DNA of 24,615 bases from Marine Group II euryarchaeote MED-G33. GTDB taxonomy: Archaea; Thermoplasmatota; Poseidoniia; Poseidoniales; Thalassarchaeaceae. A program made the position numbers and the translations under genes. Below the pieces are notes generated by a model, which saw nothing but the letters and a program-made list of their open reading frames with translations, was not told the origin of the DNA and ran no database searches. Shown piece after piece: positions 1 through 8,700 of this stretch (within the stretch, counting starts at the first letter, position 1; each line of letters starts with the position of its first letter). Location: assembly GCA_949538655.1 (NCBI GenBank), contig CATISE010000210.1, positions 1 through 24,615 on the forward strand. The letters are read 5' to 3'.

Positions 1-2
1 GG

Positions 3-416
3 ACCGAATGGGTTGAGGACTGCGCAGATGAAATGGTTCGTTTACGCCATCTGGCCCGTTCGATTTTTAGTGGGCGAGTTTGGAAAAAATATCTTCGGAA
101 AGCCATCCAAAATGCTAGTCCTCCGACCGGGGGTCGTGATGAAGCGAAGGCAGATGGTTTGGCGCAAGCTAGTGCTCTTGCAGCCGCCTGGTGGTATCGT
201 TCAGAATCAGTACTATCTGAGGAATTGTGTTCGCGTAGGGATACGAGATTGGTATCTCGTCTACGGGGTGCCTTGGGCACACTTAGTGGGGGGCAGATTG
301 ATGATGAAGGGGCACCCGTGCTCCTCGTACCAGTCATGCAGGCATGGATGCCCAGCATTCATTCTGCACTGCTAAAAACCCCGTTGCCAGAACATGTCGA
401 GGAGGAAGAAGAATGA
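3..416 (+). CDS. Partial uncharacterised protein (C-terminal part)
   Basis: An open frame enters from the left edge and ends at a TGA whose bases overlap the ATG of the next gene (ATGA). About 137 residues are visible. The first half is basic and Arg/Lys-rich. An Ala-rich stretch (AQASALAAAWWYRSE) follows, then RRDTRLVSRLRGAL and a hydrophobic strand (APVLLVPVMQAWMPSI), ending in an acidic Glu tail. The RRD...RLR plus hydrophobic strand pattern loosely recalls the end of TraB-family proteins, but the GAGH-type motif expected there is absent, so I do not assign the family. The overlap with the TBP-like gene suggests co-transcription and translational coupling. There is no ATG at the edge, so the true start lies outside the window. 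Confidence 0.6.
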   Translation, partial: TEWVEDCADEMVRLRHLARSIFSGRVWKKYLRKAIQNASPPTGGRDEAKADGLAQASALAAAWWYRSESVLSEELCSRRDTRLVSRLRGALGTLSGGQIDDEGAPVLLVPVMQAWMPSIHSALLKTPLPEHVEEEEE

Positions 417-928
417 CAGAAGCTCATGTTGAAAACCAATTGTTTCGATTTACTCCAGCAATCAAGTTAGACCCACAGAGGGTTATCGATGAGATTGGTG
501 GAAAGCGAAGCGGAGGGTATGTGACACTTTCTTTGGTTGCTCCTCGTGCAACATTGCTCATCGATATGGATGGAAAAATCATCGTTCATGGATGTCGTAA
601 GCAGGATTTGGCTCATCTGGCTGCCAAAGAGGTTATGCTACGACTTGGAGAAGATGAATCTGGCATGACATTTGAAGTCGGGCCTGTTGTTGCAACATTC
701 GATTTAGATTCAATCGTGTCGCTCGAAGGAGTTCCTGATCTCTATCCTGATGCTGTTTTCGATGCCGAATTGGATTGTCTCAGAATCGATGACACTCGCC
801 ATGAAATCAAAATGCTCCTATTCCGTAATGGGCGTGGGATTGCAACCGAAGCTCGGCATGGGAAATTGGTTTCAATGGCCGCAAGAAGGTGGAAACAACG
901 TCTCTCCGATGAGAATTTGTTGGGTTGA
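413..928 (+). CDS. Divergent TATA-box-binding-protein-fold protein
   Basis: A 171-residue protein, close to the length of archaeal TBP (about 180). It starts at the ATG overlapping the previous stop, behind a strong Shine-Dalgarno (gaggaggaag). Two imperfect repeats are visible. Repeat 1 has PRATLLIDMDGKIIVHG followed by a helix; repeat 2 has VVATFDLDS...IKMLLFRNGRGIAT followed by MAARRWKQRL. This is the pattern of a TBP half-site: strand, x-LLIF-x-SGK-x-V-x-TGA, helix. It departs from canonical TBP in several ways. The repeat-1 phenylalanine of LIFxSGK is Asp, the TGAK signatures are HGCR and TEAR, and the QFPGLIYR motif is not recognisable. It is therefore probably a paralogue rather than the main TBP; whether it binds DNA cannot be told from sequence. 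A TBP-like domain of another protein class is the alternative. Confidence 0.55.
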   Translation: MTEAHVENQLFRFTPAIKLDPQRVIDEIGGKRSGGYVTLSLVAPRATLLIDMDGKIIVHGCRKQDLAHLAAKEVMLRLGEDESGMTFEVGPVVATFDLDSIVSLEGVPDLYPDAVFDAELDCLRIDDTRHEIKMLLFRNGRGIATEARHGKLVSMAARRWKQRLSDENLLG

Positions 929-1827
929 TGAAAATGGCAATCGTCGAGGGGCGATGGACCGGTCCTATTTGGGATACTCACCTCCATCTTGATCTCAATG
1001 GGAGAGGGATTGCTGCGGCCCAAGATTTTGCCAATGCAGGAGGTACTCACCTTTGTTTGGTTCACAAACCTGGATTCCCCAACCGCTTGCCGGATTCAAT
1101 CGATGCAGTCAAAGATGCTTACACTGGAACATTAGACTTGGCGAGAGGTGTTCGGAGAGAGGTTGGACTTGACGTCCGGGTGATTTTGGGGCCACATCCA
1201 GTGGTCTGGGAGAAACAAATCCACACTCTGGGGTTGGATGTGGCAACCGAACTACATTTGGAATCTGTGGCACTGGCATTGGAGTTTTGCGCTGAAGGAG
1301 AAGCGGTTGCTTTAGGTGAAGTGGGTCGGCCACATTATCCTGTATCGGATGCGATTTGGTCCGCAGCCAACGAACAATTGGAGACAGTCATGCACATGGC
1401 CGCACAGGCAGATGTTCCCATCCAGTTGCATGTTGAGGAAAATGGCGCCCAAACAAATGCAGAATTGGCTGTACTTTGTGATCGTTCAGGTTTGGCTCGA
1501 AAACGAGCCATTCATCACTATGCTCCTTCGGATGTGAGTGGCTCATTCACCCACGGTTTGTCATCCTCTGTTAGCATGGGGAAAAATAGCCTAGCGAAAA
1601 TCATGGAAACATATCGACATTGCACCTCAACGTGGACAATGGAGACTGACTATCTCGATGATCCCTCACGGCCCGGCGCTGTGTTGGGTCCGAAAACTGT
1701 GCCCAAAAGAACCCAAACGATGGTCCAAGACTTACTCGAAAATTTGGGTAAGGGTGAGGTCGAAGATTTGCTACACCAGGTCCACTCTTTCTGGCCCAGC
1801 ACACTCTATGGTGAAATTGACCCGTAG
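928..1827 (+). CDS. TatD-family metal-dependent hydrolase
   Basis: A 299-residue TIM-barrel amidohydrolase of the TatD type (archaeal branch), probably a metal-dependent nuclease or phosphoesterase in the cytoplasm. Metal ligands expected of the family are visible: DTHLHLD near the N-terminus (H18, H20), GEVGRPHY with the bridging Glu, LHVEENG, IHHYAPSD and METDYLDD. The conserved P(G)xxxGPKTVPKR region follows the last Asp. I chose the ATG at 928, which overlaps the upstream TGA (TGATG); a TTG at 925 and an ATG at 934 are in-frame alternatives. It continues the operon of the TBP-like gene. The 74-base gap after it holds two hairpins, so it may be the last gene of that unit or be linked to the fabI cassette by read-through. 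The substrate is unknown. Confidence 0.8.
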   Translation: MKMAIVEGRWTGPIWDTHLHLDLNGRGIAAAQDFANAGGTHLCLVHKPGFPNRLPDSIDAVKDAYTGTLDLARGVRREVGLDVRVILGPHPVVWEKQIHTLGLDVATELHLESVALALEFCAEGEAVALGEVGRPHYPVSDAIWSAANEQLETVMHMAAQADVPIQLHVEENGAQTNAELAVLCDRSGLARKRAIHHYAPSDVSGSFTHGLSSSVSMGKNSLAKIMETYRHCTSTWTMETDYLDDPSRPGAVLGPKTVPKRTQTMVQDLLENLGKGEVEDLLHQVHSFWPSTLYGEIDP

Positions 1828-1832
1828 GGTCA
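1818..1832 (+). other. Inverted repeat over the tatD stop codon
   Basis: Perfect 6-bp arms tgaccc/gggtca separated by gta. The TAG stop of the TatD-like gene lies in the loop and right arm. There is no T-run, so it is not a convincing terminator. It may protect mRNA ends or affect translation at the junction. Chance occurrence is possible for a 6-bp stem. Confidence 0.35.
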
Positions 1833-1875
1833 GTTCTGAGGGGCACCATCAAAACCCGTCTGCTGTCGAAGCCAA

Positions 1876-1890
1876 CAGCCCAAAGGGCTG
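1876..1890 (+). promoter_or_regulatory. Hairpin just upstream of fabI-like gene
   Basis: Perfect 6-bp arms cagccc/gggctg with an aaa loop, ending 11 bases before the fabI-like ATG. It sits where a ribosome-binding site would be expected; the only purine-rich stretch after it is gagagtgg. A role in translational control or mRNA processing of the lipid cassette is conceivable, but this rests on position alone. Confidence 0.35.
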
Positions 1891-1901
1891 AGAGTGGTTT
1901 C

Positions 1902-2693
1902 ATGTTGCAACTTGAAGGAAAAACTGCACTGGTGTTTGGTGTCGCCTCTGAAGACTCCATCGCATGGGCCATTTGCAATCGTTTGGCTGAAGCGGGTTGC
2001 AAACTGATTCTCGGTTATCAGAAGCGATTCATGAGTCGTGTATTCCAACTAAAGGACAAACTCGATGCGATTGAAGCGTTCTACCCAATCGATGTTGCTG
2101 CAGAGGATACTACAGCTGAATTTTTTCAGGATTGGCAGAAATCAGCACCGGGTTCAAAAGCAGATATCATCATTCATGCAATTGGGTTTGCACCCAGAGA
2201 ATGTTTTGATCGACACATGTTGTTTGTCGAAGATGGGCCCCTCAATACCGCGATGACAATTTCTGCACACTCATTGCAACGAGTGATGCGTCATGCATTA
2301 CCACATCTAGCACCAAATTCCTCAACCATTACTCTCACTTACGCAGCCAGTACCCGTTATGTCCCGAATTATGGTGTAATGAGTATCGCCAAAGCAGCGC
2401 TTGAAGCATGGGTTCGTGAATTGGCCATGCGGGTTGGTGAAGAAGGGCATCGTGTCAATGCAATTTCTTCAGGCCCCATACAGACATTGGCGGCCAGTGG
2501 GATCCCTGGTTTTGATGATATTCTCAACCATGTAGAACGCAATTCACCATTAAGACGAAATGTGAATCAGGATGATGTTGCGGGTTGTGCAGTTTGGCTC
2601 TCGAGCCCTCTTGGTTCAGGGGTGACGGGCCAAATCATCCATGTCGATGCGGGATATTCTAGCACGATGGTACCGGATAGTATCAACGATTGA
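1902..2693 (+). CDS. fabI: Enoyl-[acyl-carrier-protein] reductase, FabI type
   Basis: 263 residues, the length of bacterial FabI (about 262). It belongs to the SDR superfamily and would reduce the trans-2-enoyl thioester with NAD(P)H as the last step of each elongation round. Visible FabI hallmarks are GKTALVFGVASEDSIAW (dinucleotide loop), HAIGFAP, and LTYAAS...PNYGVMSIAKAALEAW with Y147, Y157 and K164, matching the Tyr/Tyr-x6-Lys arrangement of FabI. Further matches are AISSGPIQTLAASGIPGF (substrate-loop region), SPLRRNV and VTGQIIHVDAGY. The megasynthase starts 9 bases downstream and has no enoyl-reductase domain of its own. This enzyme is therefore probably its trans-acting ER; that pairing is inferred from gene order. 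FabI is typical of bacteria, so bacterial origin is likely. The cassette may be co-transcribed from upstream; I see no clear TATA box in the preceding gap. Confidence 0.9.
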   Translation: MLQLEGKTALVFGVASEDSIAWAICNRLAEAGCKLILGYQKRFMSRVFQLKDKLDAIEAFYPIDVAAEDTTAEFFQDWQKSAPGSKADIIIHAIGFAPRECFDRHMLFVEDGPLNTAMTISAHSLQRVMRHALPHLAPNSSTITLTYAASTRYVPNYGVMSIAKAALEAWVRELAMRVGEEGHRVNAISSGPIQTLAASGIPGFDDILNHVERNSPLRRNVNQDDVAGCAVWLSSPLGSGVTGQIIHVDAGYSSTMVPDSIND

Positions 2694-2702
2694 GGTGGAA
2701 AA

Positions 2703-5700
2703 TTGACGACCCTAGATGAAAACCCACAGGATCCGTTTGAACCCATTGCGGTCATCGGCATTGCAACCCTGTTGCCCGATGCACCAGATGTAGATTCATT
2801 TTGGCAGAACATTTTGTCTGCCAAGGTTTCACTGAAAGAAGTCCCAAACGGCCGTTGGAATCCATCTGATTTTTGGGCAGAGGGTGGACCGAAGAATGTT
2901 GATGAAAACAAAACCTATTCGAAAATTGGAGGTTGGATTGAAGATTACGAATTTGATTGGCGTCGATGGAAAACCCCACCGGGATCTCTCCCTCAAATCG
3001 ACCTCACACAGCAATGGGCGGTCACGGTTAGTGCTGCTGCATTGGAAGATGCAGGTTACATGGGTGAAGGGGCTAGGGAATTACCGAAGGCTCGCACCGG
3101 TGTAATTTTTGCAAATGCATTGGGTGGCGAGAATCGAAACTTATCGAACCACCGAATATGGGCAGATCATTTCGCTAGACATGCTGTTGAAGCAGGTGGG
3201 ATGCCCAGTGAAGGCAAAACTGCATTCAAGCAAGCCATTCTCGAGGGACTCCCTCGCGTTACTGAAGATACAATGCCGGGGGAACTTGCCAACGTCGTAT
3301 CAGGTCGTGTTGCCAACCTTCTAGATTTACAGGGTCCGAATTATTCCACAGATGCTGCATGCGCCTCTACATTTGCCGCAATTCTTGACGCCTGTCGTTT
3401 GTTGCAAACTCGCCAAGTTGATCTGATGGTCGCAGGTGCAAGTGATCGGACGATGGATCCAGCAACATTCGCGAAATTCAGTGCAATTGGTGCTCTTTCA
3501 GCCACCCATTCTACTCCCTTTGATAGCCAAGCAAACGGATTTGTCATGGGTGAAGGTTCCGGTGCTCTCACATTGAAACGCCTCTCTGATGCCATTCACG
3601 ATGGCGACAAAATACAGGCTGTGATTCGGGGGGTAGGCGCTAGTAGTGATGGCCGTGGAAAGGGTATCACCGCACCGAGTACTAGGGGCCAGATACAAGC
3701 AGTCAGTCGCGCCTACATGCAGGCGGGCTACGAATCAGCAACGGTTGAGTTAATCGAAGCACACGGCACTTCAACCGTGGTCGGTGACGCAACTGAATTG
3801 ACCAGTCTTTCCTCTGCATTTTCCAATACACCCTCTGGCCAAACGGTTGCAGTCGGTTCGATTAAGAGCCAGATTGGACATCTAAAGGCAGCAGCTGGAA
3901 TTGCGGGTTTAATCAAAGCCATTCGGGCAGTTGATACGGCGACAATACCTCCCAGTGCAGGCTTCTCGACCCCGAATGCAAATGTGGATTGGAGTACCAA
4001 TCCATTCTATGTTCCAACCGAACCTCAACCGTGGACAACCCCAAGTGGCCATCCTCGTAGAGCAGGTGTATCCTCATTCGGATTTGGTGGGACAAATTTC
4101 CATTGCGCAATTGAGTCCTACGACCGAGATTATCATTCACTTATCGCCAACGAATTTGATGCACGGCGTGCGGCTTGGCTCAACCCGGGCCAGCCATCAT
4201 CGGCACCTTTGCCTTCAACTGCAACATTATCACATTCAGAACTCAAGGAAATTGAGGGTGGTGCCTTACTGCTCAATGCACCGGATCTAGAATCATTGGT
4301 TCTGAAAATCAGTTTAATCCGAAGTGAATTGTTCACAGGATCTAACTTCGATGATGATCCGTATGGAAAGCGGCTATCCATCGTTCTCCCAGAGGCGAGT
4401 AAGGACTACGTCGCAGAAGGTGTTCGTTGCGCGATTGTGGCCAGCAATTGGGCCCAACTCTCCAAGCGATTCGACCTCCTGGAGAAATCGATTGAAGATC
4501 GTTCAAAGTGGGATTTCTTGGCCAAACAAATGGTGATGGTTACAGATACAGCACCTTTGCCTAAACAAGCCAAGGTTGCCCATCTCTATCCTGGTCAAGG
4601 GAGCCAATACGTGGGGATGACATTGGATTTATCCAAACGATACAGGTGTATCGGAGACACTTGGGATGAAGCAGATCTAACGATGACAGATGTACTCGAT
4701 GGGGAATCATTGTCTTCATTCGTACTTCGAGAAAATCTTACAGAGGAACAAAAAAAGGAATCAGAATACAAACTCAAACAGACAGAATATACGCAACCCG
4801 CGATGTTAGCCGCGGATTTGGCACTATATCGTCTGATGAAAGAACATGGTCTTGAACCCGACATGGTAGCTGGGCACTCTTTGGGAGAATATGCAGCGCT
4901 GATGGTCGCGGGCATCCTCGATTTCGATAGTGCATTGCGCGCAGTGGCTGCACGAGGGACGGAAATGGGTGGTGTCGAGGTTCCAGATTGTGGGATTATG
5001 GCTTCGGTTTCAGCGCCCTATGAACAAATTGAGGCTGTATTGGATGCAGAAGAGGGGTATGTGATTGCAGCCAATAAAAACAGCCCAAAAATGACAGTCA
5101 TTGCTGGTGAAACAGAGCCGATGAAGCGTGTGATGAGAATCTTCGACGAAGCAGGTGCACCCTGTGTACAACTTCAGACCAGTCATGCATTCCATTCACG
5201 AATCGTTGCCCCAGCAAATGAACCATTGCGTAGATTCCTAGAAGGTTTGGAAATCAATTTACCACAAATCCCCATCACCTCAAATTTTGATGGTGGTTGG
5301 TACCCCAACGTGGCTTTGGCAGGAAGTAGTCCCAAGGAAGCGATTCTCGCCAAACTCGCACCCCAAATGGCCTCAGCAGTTGAATGGACCAAGCAAATGG
5401 AAACAATGTATGATGGAGGCGCCCGCCTCTTCGTTGAGGTCGGGCCGAAACGAGCCCTCACATTATTCGCAGAACAAATATTCGAAGACAAACCAAAAAT
5501 TGTGGCAAATACAAATCATCCGAAAGTGGGTGGGATCGCATCATTCCATGCAGCCCTTGCAGCACATGCGCTGTCTGGTCGAATTCCAAACATGCCTGAT
5601 GCAGATAGCAATATTCTGACAGGGGCGTTCAAAGCAGGTGTCCAGGCATCACCCTCGACAGCCACTCCACAAGATATACGCGGGGTGTCTAGAAAAATTG

Positions 5701-8700
5701 TATCCACAAAAGAAAACAACTCCTCCCAAATTATCGAAGATCCAGAGGAAATAGAGCGCAAATCGAAGGAAATAGCGATTGCAAAGATTGTTTCTGAAAT
5801 CAGTGGATTCCCGCTGCGAATGATCCATGGTTCGACAAATTTAGAGACAATTGGTTTGACGGAATCAAAAATTTACAAGATTCATGACAAAATCAAATCC
5901 AATTATCGTGTGAAAGGAACGACTAGCGCAAAGACACTTCCTGAATTGGTTGAATGGATGGATGAAGTCCCGAATGTTTCTCCCCCAATGAAACCACAAT
6001 CCCATTTCCGCGAAAACCCTGTAGCGCCTGAAACCACTCCATCTCGTCGTAACGATGCCTATGTGTTCAGCGGAATCAGTCTAGGGCTACCTGGAATGGA
6101 AGAGGTGTTTGCACCAGAAACATTTGACAGAATTATTCGGGGTGATAATTTCATTTCAGAACTTTCCGATGAGATTAAACAACGTCTTCTGGATCGTAAT
6201 TTAGTTCGAATCATCAAACATGCAGATGGTTCCGCAGAATTTGTACCATGCAATGATTTCAGTTTGATTCCACAACTTGCTGGCAGAAGCGGTCACTTTG
6301 ATTTGGCTGAACAATATGGCGTCGACCCCAAGATCGTTGAAGCCATGGACATCACCACGTCTCTCGCCCTTGCTGCTGGCCTTGAAGCACTCAAGGACGC
6401 AGGTTTACCATTGGTCGCAGTCGAGCAGGTCAACAAAGCTGGGAAGCGCCTCATTCAACAATGGCACCTTCCAGAATCAGAGCGAAATCGTACCGGGGTC
6501 ATCTTCGCATCCTGTTTCCCGGGGGTCGATCAAGCCATGCGCCATGCACAGAACAATGGAGCCGATGAAGAGGGCCATTTCGATCGTCGATTCTTATTAC
6601 AAATACTGACCATGGGTCATTCTCAATTCGCACAGTATATCGGTGCTAGGGGGCCCAATATATCGATTAACAATGCATGTGCATCCACACCTTCTGCAAT
6701 TGCAGTTGCTGAAGATTGGCTGAATACAGGCCGGTGTGATCGGATTATCATCGTCAGTGCTGATGATTCAACCAGTGACGAGTTGATGACTTGGATCGGC
6801 GCAGGTTTTGCAGCAGCTGGGGCCCATGCAATGGGTAACGCTGTAGAAGATGTCAGCCTTCCTTTCGATGCTCGCAGAAATGGAATGTTACTCGGGATGG
6901 GTGCGGCGGGCTTTGTCATCGAAAGGAACAGTCTCAGCGTCGAACGAGGTGTTACCCCCTATGTCGAACTCCTTGGAACGCACCTTGCCAATTCAGCCTT
7001 CCATCCTACACGGCTAGATGTTGAGCACGTATCCAATTCATTGGAGAATTTCATCACCAAGATGGAGCAGGATTGGGGCCTTAATCGACACTCGATTGCA
7101 TCTCGTACTTCGTTTATGTCTCACGAACCAGCAACTCCTCCACGCGGTGGTTCAGCCGCAGCAGAAATCCAAGCGTTGAGGCGAACCTTCGGCGAAAGTG
7201 CATCGAAGATTATCATCACGAACACAAAAGGTTTCACAGGACACCCAATGGGCACGGGTATCGAAGATTCCGTTTCCATACGGGGTCTCTGCCAAGGCGA
7301 GTTCCCGCCCATTGCCAATTTCAAGCAACCAGACCCTGAATTGGGAGACCTTCGCCTATCGGTTGGCGGCCCAGTCGATGTAGAATATGTTGTTCGACAT
7401 GCGGCTGGATTCGGTTCACAAATGGCATTCACCATGGTTCGGCGTATAGCGAATAATCTTGAGAGATTAGATCGAAGTCGCATTGCAAATTGGACTGCGA
7501 AGGTGGTGGGAGGGAATACAGATTTACGTATTCTGGATCGTAAATTGGTGGCCTACATCAACCCTGATGAGAAGATCATTGGCGGTGTACAGGGTGAGCC
7601 CTGGGCATTCGTTGAATCGGAGGAACCCAAACCTGAATTAATTCCACCTTCAAAACCAGTGATGATTGAGGAGGTGGCTCAAGTAAAATCTCCTCCTCAA
7701 CCTGCAAACGATGTTTCTTCGAAAGTGGTCGAAGTCGTAGTCAAGCACACTGGATATCCTGAAGACTTCATTGAGCTGGACCAAGATCTTGAAGGTGAAC
7801 TCGGAATTGATACTGTGAAACAAGCAGAAATCATGGCCGAATTACGGGATTTCTACAATTTACCGGTTGATGAATCATTTGTACTCAGCGAACACCCGAC
7901 TCTCAACCACATGATTGCTTATCTCGGTCAAGATGAAAGTGAACCCGAAATTGAGGAAGCCATTCCAGTTGAACCAGTAACTCATCAACTTGTGGCCGAG
8001 GAAACCCCTGTCCATGCTGAACCTGAAAAAATGGGTGTAAGAAGGTGGCAGGTTGAGGTTGAGGAGTCCCCTCCTGAGGCCACAACTCCGCTTGAGATTG
8101 AAGGTCGAGTTGTTGCAGTCACAGATGACCCGTGGGGTGTCGCTGACACACTTTGCCACATTTTGGAGGCTGCAGGAATCGATACAGTCCGTATTATGCT
8201 GGACCCAAGTATTGTTTCAAAAGTCAAAATCGAGAAAGATGGACCAGTTGACATTATCCGCGTCGATCCAGGTAACCATGAACAGCTTGCAGAAGTTAGT
8301 GCCCATCTTGCAAAGGTGGGCGAGGTTGTAGCACTACTCCACTTGTCACCTCTTCGTCTGGCAGGTGTTGGCTGGGAAACAGAAACACAGCAGGCTCAAC
8401 TAACTTCGACAACACATGGCCTGTTTGGCTTATTGAAATCTCTTGATACGCAATTGAGTTCAATCAAAGATGGTACTGTAATGTCTGTCAGTGCGATGGA
8501 CGGCCGTCATGGTAATGCAAGCAGTCGCTTCAATGCCCTTGCTGCTGGTGCACATGGTATTGTCAAATCCTATGCAAAAGAGAAACCACATCTCCGTTGT
8601 CGGGCCGTCGATATCGACCCTGAATTACTTGCAGATCCGACCGCATTGGCCCACCAAATCTGGGCGGAAGCATTTGGTAGAACCTCACCACTGGAAGTAG

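Noticed and set aside
3..416. Assignment of the first partial gene to the TraB family
   Set aside because: Only a loose match of RRD...RLR plus a hydrophobic strand; the diagnostic GAGH-like motif is missing.
1601..2002. 133-residue minus-strand frame across the tatD-fabI junction
   Set aside because: Overlaps two well-supported plus-strand genes and matches no recognisable family.
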